Shown: in pieces, positions 42,283-51,351 of the stretch
Position numbering within the stretch: the first letter of the stretch is position 1
How the letters are laid out: every line of letters begins with the position of its first letter
NCBI GenBank assembly: GCA_900540945.1
Contig: UQHQ01000008.1
Location: 14,822 to 78,821, forward strand
Direction: 5' to 3'
Length of the DNA: 64,000 nt
DNA from: an uncultured Collinsella sp.
Lineage (GTDB): Bacteria; Actinomycetota; Coriobacteriia; Coriobacteriales; Coriobacteriaceae
The notes under the pieces: model-generated
Seen by the model: the letters and a program-made list of their open reading frames with translations, nothing else
What the model was told of the DNA's origin: nothing
Database searches by the model: none
Position numbers and translations under genes: made by a program

Positions 42283-43734
42283 GTGGCAGGCTGGAATCTA
42301 ACCGGCAATGCCGTTTCCGCCGAGTTCGACGGTTCGGACGATCAGGAGCGCAAGGAGCTCAGCGTGAGCCAGGCAGTGGAGATCGCCGCCGGTGCGCTCG
42401 ATGCCATTCCGCAGCTGAGCGTTCTGGGCGAGGTCACAGGTTTTCGTGGTCCTAACGCCCGAAGCGGTCACTGCTACTTCCAGATCAAGGACGACTCGGC
42501 CGCCGTCGACTGCATTATCTGGAAGGGCGCCTATCTCAAGCGCACCTTCGATCTGCGCGATGGCATGCAGGTGAGCTTTAAGGGCAGCTTCAATCTCTAT
42601 AAGCCCACGGGTCGCATGAGCTTTGTTGCCCGCTCATTTTCGTTGGCGGGGGAGGGTCTGCTGCGTCAACAAGTGGCGCAACTGGCCGAAAAGCTACGCC
42701 GCGAGGGCCTGATGGACGAAGCGCGCAAGCGCCGCATCCCGGTGTTCTGCTCCCGCGTGGCGGTCGTCACCTCGCTTTCGGGTGCCGTAATCGACGACGT
42801 CAAGCGCACGTTTCGTCGTCGCAACCCGCTCGTCGAGGTCGTCTGCGTGGGCGCCAAGGTTCAAGGCGAGGGTGCGCCGGCCGAGCTCATCGAGGGCTTG
42901 CGCCGCGCCGCTTCCATTACGCCGGCGCCCGACTGTATTTTGCTGGTGCGCGGCGGCGGCTCCTTTGAGGACCTCATGACCTTTAATGACGAGGAGCTTG
43001 CCCGCGCGGTGGCGGCTTGTCCTGTGCCCGTGGTGACCGGTATTGGCCATGAGCCCGATACCTCGATTTGCGACATGGTGAGCGACCGCCGCGCCTCCAC
43101 GCCCACGGCGGCGGCCGAATCGGTGGCGCCGGCTATGACGGAGTTGGCCGATGTGCTCGAGGCACGCCATCAGCGTCTTGGCGCCGCGATGGCATCGATG
43201 ATTGGGTCGAATCAGGTCGACCTGGAGATGCTCGATCAGCGTGGTCGCCGCGCTTGGAATACCTATACGGCCCGTCTGGGCGATGCACTCGATGCCGCCG
43301 CCTGCCGCCCGTGCCTCAACGACCCCACATTTATGGTCGAGCGTCGCGAATCGGAGCTTGCGCTGACTGCCGATCGCCTGTCGGGCGCCATAGTACGCTC
43401 GGTCGGGACATTCCGCTCCAACTTTGAGCGCCTGCCCGAGCGTCTGGTTGCAAGCACCTCGGGGCTCGATGGCAAGCGCCATGCGCTCACGCTTGCGAGT
43501 TCCCGTCTGGAGCATCAGGGGCGCACGATGCTCAGCAAACCCGCGTCCGACCTGGGCCGTGCGGCAGCCTCACTCGATGCCCTGTCGCCGCTCAAGGTGC
43601 TTGCCCGTGGCTATTCCATCGCGTACAGCGATGATGGGGTGGCTACGAGCGCCAAGACCTTTAAGCCCGGCGACGCCATACGCGTGCGCATGGCAGACGG
43701 CAACGTGGCGGCAACGGTCGATACGGTCGAGTAG
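42283..43734 (+). CDS. xseA: Exodeoxyribonuclease VII large subunit
   Basis: 483 residues from GTG 42283, which follows GAAGGGGGG. N-terminal OB fold (LSVLGEVTGFRGPNARSGHCYF, KDDSAAVDCIIWKG) and the catalytic part with VVTSLSGAVIDDV, VRGGGSFEDLMTFNDE and GIGHEPDTSICDMVSDRRASTPTAAAE, in pieces. It degrades single-stranded DNA to oligonucleotides with XseB, whose gene follows after 42 bases. A GC hairpin lies upstream at about 42182-42215. Confidence 0.93.
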   Translation: MAGWNLTGNAVSAEFDGSDDQERKELSVSQAVEIAAGALDAIPQLSVLGEVTGFRGPNARSGHCYFQIKDDSAAVDCIIWKGAYLKRTFDLRDGMQVSFKGSFNLYKPTGRMSFVARSFSLAGEGLLRQQVAQLAEKLRREGLMDEARKRRIPVFCSRVAVVTSLSGAVIDDVKRTFRRRNPLVEVVCVGAKVQGEGAPAELIEGLRRAASITPAPDCILLVRGGGSFEDLMTFNDEELARAVAACPVPVVTGIGHEPDTSICDMVSDRRASTPTAAAESVAPAMTELADVLEARHQRLGAAMASMIGSNQVDLEMLDQRGRRAWNTYTARLGDALDAAACRPCLNDPTFMVERRESELALTADRLSGAIVRSVGTFRSNFERLPERLVASTSGLDGKRHALTLASSRLEHQGRTMLSKPASDLGRAAASLDALSPLKVLARGYSIAYSDDGVATSAKTFKPGDAIRVRMADGNVAATVDTVE

Positions 43735-43776
43735 ACCGCGTTTCACAGCGATAAACCTTTAGGAAAGGAAACAGAT

Positions 43777-44043
43777 ATGGCAGAGAAGACCCCGGTCGAG
43801 CAGCTTACGTACAAGCAGGCCTCGCAGGAGTTGGAACTCATCATCCGCAGCTTGGAGTCGGGCGATATGGAGCTCGAGGAGTCACTCGAGAGCTATACCC
43901 GCGGCGTCGAGCTCCTCAAGAGCCTGCGCACCCGCCTGTCCGATGCCGAGCAGAAGGTCTCGGTGCTCCTTAAGGACGTCGACGGCAACGACGTGCTCGC
44001 CGACGGCGAGGCCGCCAACACCGACGACAAGCTTTCGTTCTAA
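43777..44043 (+). CDS. xseB: Exodeoxyribonuclease VII small subunit
   Basis: 88 residues. The helical core LTYKQASQELELIIRSLESG then DMELEESLESYTRGVELLKS is the XseB pattern. It binds the helical part of XseA. AGGAAAGG precedes the ATG. The C-terminal tail is acidic. Confidence 0.92.
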   Translation: MAEKTPVEQLTYKQASQELELIIRSLESGDMELEESLESYTRGVELLKSLRTRLSDAEQKVSVLLKDVDGNDVLADGEAANTDDKLSF

Positions 44044-44092
44044 CCATCCCGACCAAATATAATTACCTTGGCCTGTGAGAAAGGAACCAGCC

Positions 44093-44428
44093 ATGTGTGA
44101 TTGCATCTTCTGCAAAATCGCCAACCACGAGATTCCCTCAACCGTTGTCTATGAGGACGACCAGGTCATCGCCTTCGACGACCTCAACCCCCAGGCGCCG
44201 GTCCACACGCTCGTGATCCCCAAGAAGCACTACAGCGACATCGCCGACAACGTGCCGGCCGAGACCATGGGCGCCATGGCCCACGCCATCCACGAGGTTG
44301 CCAAGGCCAAGGGCTTGGAGGACGGTTTCCGCGTCATCTCCAACAAGGGCGTCAACGCCGGCCAGACCGTCATGCACTTCCACATGCACGTCCTCGGCGG
44401 CAAAAACCTGGGCGAGAACCTCATCTGA
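44093..44428 (+). CDS. HIT family nucleotide hydrolase (HinT-like)
   Basis: 111 residues. CDCIFCKIANHEIPSTVVYE at the start and the catalytic histidine triad HFHMHVLGG at the end. Cys pairs in the first ten residues and a His in PKKHYSDI are common in this group. Members hydrolyse purine nucleoside phosphoramidates. ATG 44093 follows AAAGGAA. It is downstream of xseB and before a terminator. Confidence 0.9.
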   Translation: MCDCIFCKIANHEIPSTVVYEDDQVIAFDDLNPQAPVHTLVIPKKHYSDIADNVPAETMGAMAHAIHEVAKAKGLEDGFRVISNKGVNAGQTVMHFHMHVLGGKNLGENLI

Positions 44429-44488
44429 GGACGCTTCTTCCGTGCAATGAAACGGAAGCTCTGGCACCGATAACTTATATATCAACGC

Positions 44489-44522
44489 AATAAACCCGAG
44501 CGCGAGGGCGTTTGGGTTTATT
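44489..44522 (+). terminator. Terminator before ackA copy 1
   Basis: AATAAACCC (44489-44497) and GGGTTTATT (44514-44522) with partial inner pairing, followed by ATTG. Confidence 0.7.
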
Positions 44523-44575
44523 ATTGAAGCGTATGTAACCTGGCGGCGCCACACCGCCTGTTAGTAGGGAGACAC

Positions 44576-45754
44576 ATGAACGTTCTGGTCGTCAACGCAG
44601 GATCTTCGACCCTTAAGTATCAGGTCATCGATACCAAGTCCCACAAGGTGTCCGCAAAGGGCTCCTGCGAGCGCGTCTGCTTTACCGGCGGTACCTTCAC
44701 CCACGCTGCCAACGGCTCCAAGAAGGTGACCGAGAACATCGAGTTCCCCGACCACAAGGTCGCCATCGAGGTCGTCCTGAAGGACCTCGAGGCCAACGGC
44801 GTCAAGATCGAGGGCATTGGCCACCGTATCGTTCAGGGCGGCTGGTACTTTGGCGATTCCTCCCTCGTCGACGAGGACGTCCTCGCCAAGATCCGTGAGG
44901 TCGCCCCGCTGGCGCCGCTGCACAACAACCCCGAGGCCAACGTTATCGAGTTCTGCCTGGAGCAGTATCCCGACCTGCCCAACGTCACGGTCTATGACAC
45001 CGCTTTCCACTTCAACATGCCCGAGGTCGCCAAGACCTACGCCCTTCCCAAGGATGTTTGCGACAAGCTGCACATCCGTAAGTACGGCGCCCACGGCACC
45101 AGCTATCGTTACATCTCCAAGAAGGTCGCCGAGATGACCAACGGCGAGGCCCGCAAGGTTGTCGTGTGCCACATCGGCTCCGGTGCCTCCCTGTGCGCCA
45201 TCGAGGACGGCAAGTGCATGGATACCACTATGGGCCTCACCCCGCTCGACGGCGTCATGATGGGCACCCGCTGCGGCTCCATCGACCCGGCTACCGTGTG
45301 CTACCTGCAGCGCGAGGGCGGCTACACCTTCGACGAGGTCGACGAGATGATGAACAAGAAGTCCGGCCTTTTGGCTGTGACCGGTGGCAAGACCAACGAC
45401 TGCCGCAACGTCGAGGAGCTTGCTGCTGCTGGCGACCCCGAGGCCCAGCTCGCCTTCGACATGTTCGTCTACAAGATTGCCGCCAAGGCTGCCGAGATGG
45501 CCACTTCCATGTGCGGCATGGACACGCTGGTCTTCACTGCTGGCATCGGTGAGCACGCTCCGGCCGTTCGCGCCGGCGTTGCCGACCGTCTGGCCTTTAT
45601 GGGCGTCAAGATGGACCATGCCCGTAACGCCCTGCGTGGCGACGGCGCTTGGTGCCTGTCTGCCAAGGATTCCAAGGTCAAGATCTTCGTCATCCCCACG
45701 GACGAGGAGTTCATGATCGCTTCTGACGTCGAGCGCATCGTCAACGGCAAGTAA
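44576..45754 (+). CDS. ackA: Acetate kinase paralogue 1, altered active-site motifs
   Basis: 392 residues, normal AckA length. NAGSSTLKYQ, GHRIVQGG, APLAPLHNN, GTRCGSIDPATV and TAGIGEHAP are as in acetate kinases. Two catalytic-site motifs differ: HGTSYRYI has Tyr where AckA has His (HGTSH), and CHIGSGAS has Ser where AckA has Asn (HLGNGAS). The protein may have changed activity or substrate. A second, canonical copy lies directly downstream in tandem. AckA makes ATP and acetate from acetyl phosphate. Confidence 0.85.
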   Translation: MNVLVVNAGSSTLKYQVIDTKSHKVSAKGSCERVCFTGGTFTHAANGSKKVTENIEFPDHKVAIEVVLKDLEANGVKIEGIGHRIVQGGWYFGDSSLVDEDVLAKIREVAPLAPLHNNPEANVIEFCLEQYPDLPNVTVYDTAFHFNMPEVAKTYALPKDVCDKLHIRKYGAHGTSYRYISKKVAEMTNGEARKVVVCHIGSGASLCAIEDGKCMDTTMGLTPLDGVMMGTRCGSIDPATVCYLQREGGYTFDEVDEMMNKKSGLLAVTGGKTNDCRNVEELAAAGDPEAQLAFDMFVYKIAAKAAEMATSMCGMDTLVFTAGIGEHAPAVRAGVADRLAFMGVKMDHARNALRGDGAWCLSAKDSKVKIFVIPTDEEFMIASDVERIVNGK

Positions 45755-45834
45755 TTGCAAGAGGGGAGGGGCTGGACGACCAAGTGCCGTTCAGTCCCTC
45801 TTTTGCGCTCGTTGGGCGATATGCTGATAGCTAT

Positions 45835-45851
45835 TTATCAAGATATGATAA
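45835..45851. promoter_or_regulatory. Palindrome upstream of ackA copy 2
   Basis: TTATCA (45835-45840) and TGATAA (45846-45851) form a 6-bp dyad with a 5-base centre in an AT-rich stretch about 65 bases before the start. It looks like a regulator site near the promoter. Confidence 0.35.
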
Positions 45852-45917
45852 CTTCTTATTAAAATGCGGCCGCCTTAAGGGGTCTGCGTCGGCCGTATTG
45901 CACTGCAAAGGAGTCTC

Positions 45918-47096
45918 ATGAACGTACTTGTTGTCAACGCCGGCAGCTCAAGCCTTAAATATCAGCTTTTGGATACCGATACCCGCGAGGTTTTCGCCAA
46001 GGGCAACTGCGAGCGTATCGGATCGGACATGGGCATCTTTGGCCACTCCGAGAACGGTGGCGCCAAGCAGACCGAGGAGGTTCCCTTCCCCGATCATCGC
46101 TCTGCTATCGCTCGCGTGCTCGAGGAGCTCGAGAAGACCGACTTTACGATTGATGGCATTGGGCATCGCATCGTTCAGGGCGGCTGGCACTTCGATGATT
46201 CCGCGGTCGTCGACGACGAGGTCATGGCCAAGATTCTCGAGGTGGCACCGCTTGCTCCGCTGCACAACTACGGCGAGGCCGCGGCGATTGAGTATTGCCG
46301 TGAGAAGTATCCGGAGCTGCCCAACGTGGCGGTCTTCGATACCTCGTTCCACATGACCATGCCCGAGGTTGCCTACACCTACGCCCTGCCCAAGGACGTG
46401 TGCGACAAGTACCACGTGCGCAAGTACGGCGCGCACGGAACGAGCCACCGCTACGAGTGGATGATGGCTAAGGAGATCCTGGGCTCGTGCTGCCACCGTC
46501 TGCTTTCGTGCCATCTGGGCAACGGCGCTTCGCTCGCCGCCATCGAGGACGGCGTGTGCCGCGACACCACGATGGGTCTCACACCGCTCGACGGCCTGAT
46601 GATGGGAACCCGCTGTGGCTCCATCGACCCGGCTACCGTGTGCTACCTGCAGCGCGAGGGCGGCTACAGCTACCAGGAAGTCGATGACATGATGAACAAG
46701 CAGTCCGGTCTGCTTGCCATCTCGGGTATCTCCAACGATGCCCGCGACATCCGCACGCGCGCTTCCGAGGGAGATGAGCGCTGCCTGCTCGCCTTCGATA
46801 TGTTCGCCTACAAGGCCATGCAGCAGGCCGGCTCCATGATCGCTTCCATGGCGGGCGTGGATACCATCACCTTTACCGCCGGCATCGGCGAGAACGACTG
46901 GTCGATCCGCAAGGCCTTCTGCGACTGCTTTGAGTGGCTGGGCGTGCGCATCGACAACAATAAGAACCGCGAGGCCGTGGGCAACGGCCCGCAGGTCATC
47001 AGTGCCGCCGGTTCCGCCGTCACGGTCATGGTCATCCCCACCGACGAGGAATACATGATCGCCCACGACGTCGAGCGTCTGACCAAGAACAACTAA
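45918..47096 (+). CDS. ackA: Acetate kinase paralogue 2, canonical
   Basis: 392 residues, same length as the upstream copy. It keeps the full acetate kinase motifs: NAGSSSLKYQ, GHRIVQGG, HGTSHRYEW, CHLGNGASLA, MGTRCGSIDPATV and TAGIGEND. With phosphate acetyltransferase (gene at 48937-49917) it forms the acetate fermentation route. AAAGGAG precedes the ATG. The 163-base gap from copy 1 carries its own dyad, so it is probably transcribed separately. Confidence 0.93.
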   Translation: MNVLVVNAGSSSLKYQLLDTDTREVFAKGNCERIGSDMGIFGHSENGGAKQTEEVPFPDHRSAIARVLEELEKTDFTIDGIGHRIVQGGWHFDDSAVVDDEVMAKILEVAPLAPLHNYGEAAAIEYCREKYPELPNVAVFDTSFHMTMPEVAYTYALPKDVCDKYHVRKYGAHGTSHRYEWMMAKEILGSCCHRLLSCHLGNGASLAAIEDGVCRDTTMGLTPLDGLMMGTRCGSIDPATVCYLQREGGYSYQEVDDMMNKQSGLLAISGISNDARDIRTRASEGDERCLLAFDMFAYKAMQQAGSMIASMAGVDTITFTAGIGENDWSIRKAFCDCFEWLGVRIDNNKNREAVGNGPQVISAAGSAVTVMVIPTDEEYMIAHDVERLTKNN

Positions 47097-47118
47097 CGCG
47101 CGCATTTACAAGTAAACG

Positions 47119-47152
47119 AAAGGCCTCCAGAGCAACAGCTCCGGAGGCCTTT
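47119..47152 (+). terminator. Terminator of ackA copy 2
   Basis: AAAGGCCTCC (47119-47128) and GGAGGCCTTT (47143-47152) followed by TT, with inner AGAGC/GCTC pairing. Confidence 0.88.
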
Positions 47153-47233
47153 TTACTAGCAGGCGGAAATACCAGTCCCAAAGTGACCATCGCCAGCAAC
47201 GCCTACGCTCCCAGCAACGGTACCCGTCCGTTC

Positions 47234-48715
47234 GATCGCGTCGAAAATGTTGGTGTAAGGGCGTCGCCCTAGCGCCCGTTTAACGAAGAACGGCCTTCGT
47301 CCTAGAATCTGAAATCACCACAACAACAGGTTCTAGGAAAGGACGAAGACCGCTATGGAAATCTTATCAGACCCGACGCCGGACATGCTCGCCATGCCCC
47401 GTTTCGACGACGGCGCCATCGACATGCAGGAGCTGCTCAGGCGTCTCGCCGAGCAGGTCGTGAACGCCGTGATGGACGCCGAGGCCGACCAGCTGTGCGG
47501 CGGCGGGGCGAACAGCCGGAACGGCTACCGCGAGAGGTCGCTCGCCACCTGCGTCGGCACGCTGACGCTGCGCATCCCCAAGCTGCGCTCCGGCAGCTTC
47601 TTCCCGGAGGACGTGCTCGAGCGCTACCAGCGCGTCGACCGCGCCCTCGTTGCCGCCGTGGCCGAGATGTACGCCACGGGCACCAGCACCCGCAAGGTGC
47701 AGAGGGTGGCCGAGAAGATGGGCGTCTCCAGGCTCTCGAAGGACCAGGTGAGCGCAATCGCCTCGAGCCTGGACGCGGACATCGAGGACCTGCGCGCAAG
47801 GCCGCTCGGCGGCTCGCCGGTGCCCTACGTCTGGCTCGACGCGACCTACGTCAAGTGCCGCCGCGGGGGGCGCGTCGCCTCCACCGCCGTGGTCACCGCC
47901 ATCGGCTGCGATGCGGGCGGCTGGAGGCGCGTCCTGGGCGTCGACGTGGTCGACACCGAGTCCTACGACTCGTGGCTCGCCTTCCTGCGGGCCATCCGCT
48001 CGCGCGGGGCGGCGGGCGTGCGGCTCGTCGTCTCGGACGCCCACCCGGGGCTCGTCCGGGCGCTCGGCGAGGTCTTCCAGGGCGCCGCGTGGCAGCGCTG
48101 CGCGGTCCACCTCATGCGCGACTGCATGCGCGAGGCCGGCTCCTGGCAGCTCAGGCGCCGCGTGGGCAGGATCGTGTCGCAGGTGTTCCGCGGGCGCGAC
48201 GCCGCCACCGTGACGGCCATGTACCACGCGGCGTGCGACATGCTGGAGGGGTGCTGCCCCAGGGCGGCGGCGGTGCTGGAGGAGGCCGAGCCCGACGCGC
48301 TGGCCTACCTCGACTTCCCGCCGACCCACTGGAAGCGCCTGCGCACCAACAACGTGCAGGAGAGGACCAACCGGGAGATAAAGCGCAGGTCGCGCGTCGT
48401 GCAGGTGTTCCCCTCCACGGGCTTGCTGGTTCGGCTCGCGGGCGCGGTCATGTGCGAGCAGGACGAGATATGGCAGGAGTCCCGGTACTTCTCGGAAGCG
48501 AGGATGAACGAGCTCTACGACGACGGTCGCACCCGGGGAATCGACGGTCACGTCGACTGGGCGCGGCTCGAGGCGGAGGCCAGGAAGATGCTCGAGTCCG
48601 GCCTCGAGCTTGCGGACAGGGTCGAGGCGGCATAGGATATCAACCGTGTTCCAGATTCCAGGACGCCGGGCCGACTCGCTTCGGATCGGGCGCTACACCA
48701 ACTTTCTCGACACTA
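47234..48715 (+). mobile_element. Complete IS256-family insertion sequence
   Basis: About 1.48 kb. Imperfect terminal inverted repeats contain GTCGAAAATGTTGGTGTA (47240-47257) and, inverted, GTCGAGAAAGTTGGTGTA (48711-48694). CCGTCCGTTC occurs just outside both ends (47224-47233 and 48716-48725) as a 10-bp target duplication. The single ORF is an intact transposase. The sequences joined by removing the element form no gene I recognise. Confidence 0.85.
47355..48635 (+). CDS. IS256-family (Mutator-type) transposase
   Basis: 426 residues, full length. The DDE residues are visible in VWLDATYVK, LVVSDAHPGL and NNVQERTNREIKRR; the last block with WKRLRTNN is diagnostic. N-terminal VMDAEADQLCGGGANSRNGYRERSLAT is the usual zinc-free DNA-binding start. 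AGGAAAGG lies upstream of ATG 47355. No frameshift or stop is seen, so it may be active. Confidence 0.95.
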   Translation: MEILSDPTPDMLAMPRFDDGAIDMQELLRRLAEQVVNAVMDAEADQLCGGGANSRNGYRERSLATCVGTLTLRIPKLRSGSFFPEDVLERYQRVDRALVAAVAEMYATGTSTRKVQRVAEKMGVSRLSKDQVSAIASSLDADIEDLRARPLGGSPVPYVWLDATYVKCRRGGRVASTAVVTAIGCDAGGWRRVLGVDVVDTESYDSWLAFLRAIRSRGAAGVRLVVSDAHPGLVRALGEVFQGAAWQRCAVHLMRDCMREAGSWQLRRRVGRIVSQVFRGRDAATVTAMYHAACDMLEGCCPRAAAVLEEAEPDALAYLDFPPTHWKRLRTNNVQERTNREIKRRSRVVQVFPSTGLLVRLAGAVMCEQDEIWQESRYFSEARMNELYDDGRTRGIDGHVDWARLEAEARKMLESGLELADRVEAA

Positions 48716-48794
48716 CCGTCCGTTCAGATTTTCAGCCCCAATTCGTAGCCAAGCCGCCGTCCACCCCAGATACCCTGATTGCTACGTAGCGGCA

Positions 48795-48921
48795 GGGACC
48801 CTACAGGGTAAAGCTCTGAAAACATTCCGCAGGACGGAGGAAGCCCCCGCCGCGCGTAGCGCGCAGCGGGGGCTTCCGACATGTCCGAGGACGTTTTCAG
48901 AGCTTTACCCTGTAGGGTCCC
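48795..48921 (-). repeat. Nested palindrome, family B copy 1, downstream of pta
   Basis: Outer arms of 29 bp (48795-48823 and 48893-48921) are perfectly complementary. Inside, GGAAGCCCCCGC (48839-48850) pairs with GCGGGGGCTTCC (48866-48877). On the minus strand it follows the pta stop by about 15 bases. The layout and short flank motifs (GTCCT, TGCGGAA) match copies at 52408-52517 and 52612-52736. Confidence 0.75.
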
Positions 48922-48936
48922 GAGGGGATATGTCCG

Positions 48937-49917
48937 CTACTCAGCCATCTGAGCCTGGACGGCGGTGATGGCAACGACACCCACGATGTCGTCGGCAGAG
49001 CAGCCGCGCGAAAGGTCGTTAACCGGCTTGGCGATGCCCTGCAGGATGGGGCCGTAGGCGTCGGCGCCGGCGAAGCGCTGGACCAGCTTGTAGCCGATGT
49101 TACCGGCCTCGAGGTCGGGGAACACCAGCACATTGGCCTTACCGGCGACGGAGGAGCCGGGAGCCTTGAGCTGGGCGACGGTGGGGACGATGGCGGCATC
49201 GAGCTGCAGGTCGCCGTCGATGGCGAGCTCGGGAGCCTTCTCGTGGCAGAATTTCACGGCCTCCTGGACCTTCTTGGCGACCTCGCCGCCGGCGGAGCCC
49301 ATGGTGGAGTAGGAGAGCATGGCCACGTGCGGCTCAACGTTGCCCATGAAGGTGGACCAGGAGTGAGCGGAGGCGATGGCGATCTCGGAGAGCTCATCGG
49401 AGGACGGGTTGATGTTGAGACCGCAGTCGGCGAAGATCAGCGTGCCGTCGGTGCCGAACTGCGGGGTGTCGGTGCACATCACGAAGAAGGCCGAGACCAG
49501 CTTGGTGCCCGGGGCGGTCTTGAGGATCTGCAGCGCGGGGCGCAGCGTGTCGGCGGTGGAGTGGCAGGCGCCGGAGACCAGGCCGTCGGCGTCGCCCATC
49601 TTGACCATCATGGTGCCAAAGTAGGTAGCGTCCATCACCTGGGCGCGAGCCTGCTCGATGGTGACGCCCTTCTTGGCGCGGAGCTCGGCAAACTTCTGCG
49701 CGTACTCCTCGTGCTTCTCGGCATTGCGCGGATCGATGACGGTAGCGCCGGGAACGTCGATCTCGTCGGGGTTACCCAGGATGACGATCTTTGCCAGGCC
49801 CTCCTCGATGATCTTGGTGGCTGCGACGATGGTGCGCGGATCCTCGCCCTCGGGCAGGACGATCGTCTTAAGGTCGGCCTTGGCGGCAGACTTCATACGG
49901 TTTAGGAAATCGCTCAT
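48937..49917 (-). CDS. pta: Phosphate acetyltransferase
   Basis: 326 residues, the short single-domain form. KTIVLPEGEDPRTIVAATKI, DGLVSGACHSTADTLRPALQ, DCGLNINPSSDELSEIA, LSYSTMGSAGG and VLVFPDLEAGNIGYKLVQRF are Pta blocks. It interconverts acetyl-CoA and acetyl phosphate, which acetate kinase uses. AAGGAG precedes the ATG. It is convergent with the ackA pair, with the IS256 element between them. Confidence 0.94.
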   Translation of the reverse strand: MSDFLNRMKSAAKADLKTIVLPEGEDPRTIVAATKIIEEGLAKIVILGNPDEIDVPGATVIDPRNAEKHEEYAQKFAELRAKKGVTIEQARAQVMDATYFGTMMVKMGDADGLVSGACHSTADTLRPALQILKTAPGTKLVSAFFVMCTDTPQFGTDGTLIFADCGLNINPSSDELSEIAIASAHSWSTFMGNVEPHVAMLSYSTMGSAGGEVAKKVQEAVKFCHEKAPELAIDGDLQLDAAIVPTVAQLKAPGSSVAGKANVLVFPDLEAGNIGYKLVQRFAGADAYGPILQGIAKPVNDLSRGCSADDIVGVVAITAVQAQMAE

Positions 49918-49970
49918 GTTACTCCTTACAAGCGTTTCGCTAAGCTCCAGGCGCCCGGCTGTTCACGAAT

Positions 49971-49991
49971 AAACCCGCTGCTAGCGGGTTT
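49971..49991. promoter_or_regulatory. Hairpin in the pta leader
   Basis: AAACCCGCT and AGCGGGTTT around GCT form a perfect 9-bp stem 54 bases upstream of pta (minus). No plus-strand gene ends here, so it is more likely a leader structure or operator than a terminator. Confidence 0.35.
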
Positions 49992-50148
49992 ACCTTTCAA
50001 TTATGTACGCCGCGGTGCTTGAGCTTTCCTTGTGTGGCAAGCTCATTATAGGACGCATTAGCGCTATAATCGCTCTGATAAATATGTCTCGAAGAATGTT
50101 CGAGAAAAGCCCAGCTAACGAGCCCGTGGCTTTTGACAAGGAGTATCG

Positions 50149-51351
50149 ATGCAGATTACCTCAGGCCTGCCTGAAGGCTTTAACGCCGGCGCATACGACA
50201 TGATTGTCGTCGGTGCCGGTTATGCCGGTGCCGTTTGTGCCCGCCGTCTCGCCGAGACCATCGGCTATCGTGTTGCCGTTCTGGAGCGCCGTAGCCACAT
50301 TGCGGGTAACGCCTACGACTGCGCTGATGAGGCCGGAATCCTGGTCCACGAGTATGGTCCGCACATCTACCATACCTTTAATGAGCGCGTCCACAATTTC
50401 CTGTCGCGCTTTACCAAGTGGACGGACTACCAGCACAAGGTGCTTGCCAACATCAACGGCACCCTCATGCCCGTGCCTTTTAACCACGCGAGCCTCAAGC
50501 TCGCCTTTGGCGACGAGCGCGGCGAGGAGCTGTATCAGAAGCTCGTGGAGACCTTTGGCAAGGACGTCAAGGTGCCCATCATGGAGCTGCGCAAGAAGAA
50601 CGACCCGGATCTTGCCGAGGTCGCCGATTACGTCTACGAGAACGTCTTTTTGCATTACACCATGAAGCAGTGGGGCCAGACGCCCGACCAGATCGATCCC
50701 TCGATCACCGGTCGCGTTCCCGTCTTTGTGGGCGACGATGACCGCTACTTCCCGCAGGCTCCCTTCCAGGGCATGCCGCAGGACGGCTATACCGCGCTGT
50801 TCGAGCATATGCTCGACCACGACCTGATTGATGTGTTCTGCGACGTGGACGCCCGCGACCTCTTCGAGATCGACGAGACCACCGTCAAGATCGACGGTAA
50901 GGTCTATGGCGGCGAGATCGTCTACACCGGTCCGCTCGACGAGCTGTTCAACCTCGACCTGGGCGCTCTGCCGTACCGTACGCTCGACATGAAGTTCGAG
51001 ACGCTCGATATGGACCAGTTCCAGCCCGTGGGCACCGTCAACTACACCACGAGCGAGGATTACACGCGTATCACCGAGTTCAAGAACATGACTGGCCAGG
51101 TCCTGTCCGGCAAGACCACCATCATGAAGGAGTATTCCAAGGCCTATACGCCCGGCTCGGGCGAGACGCCCTATTACGCCATTCTGGAGCCCGAGAACCG
51201 TGAGCTCTATGAGCGCTATCTTGAGCGCGTCCAAAACCTGACGAACTTCCACCCGGTGGGTCGCCTGGCCGAGTATCGTTACTACGATATGGATGCCGTG
51301 ACCAACTCCGCCCTCGATCTTTCGGATGAGATTATCGCCTGCCATGCATAA
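50149..51351 (+). CDS. glf: UDP-galactopyranose mutase
   Basis: 400 residues. FAD-binding motif IVVGAGYAGAVCARRL, then RRSHIAGNAYD, GPHIYHTFNE, MPVPFNHASLKLAF and YFPQAPFQGMPQDGYTALFE. It converts UDP-galactopyranose to UDP-galactofuranose for cell-surface glycans. AAGGAG precedes the ATG. TATAAT at 50065-50070 may be the -10. The next gene, a glycosyltransferase, overlaps the stop by 8 bases, so the two are translationally coupled and probably act in one pathway. Confidence 0.94.
   Translation: MQITSGLPEGFNAGAYDMIVVGAGYAGAVCARRLAETIGYRVAVLERRSHIAGNAYDCADEAGILVHEYGPHIYHTFNERVHNFLSRFTKWTDYQHKVLANINGTLMPVPFNHASLKLAFGDERGEELYQKLVETFGKDVKVPIMELRKKNDPDLAEVADYVYENVFLHYTMKQWGQTPDQIDPSITGRVPVFVGDDDRYFPQAPFQGMPQDGYTALFEHMLDHDLIDVFCDVDARDLFEIDETTVKIDGKVYGGEIVYTGPLDELFNLDLGALPYRTLDMKFETLDMDQFQPVGTVNYTTSEDYTRITEFKNMTGQVLSGKTTIMKEYSKAYTPGSGETPYYAILEPENRELYERYLERVQNLTNFHPVGRLAEYRYYDMDAVTNSALDLSDEIIACHA

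Noticed and set aside
41370..42308. A 312-codon minus-strand frame over the zinc peptidase gene
   Set aside because: Opposite to a gene with HEAGH and membrane helices; no RBS and no recognisable motif.
47160..48788. A gene interrupted by the IS256 element
   Set aside because: Joining the flanks leaves a short open frame without start codon or known motif, so no disrupted gene can be supported.
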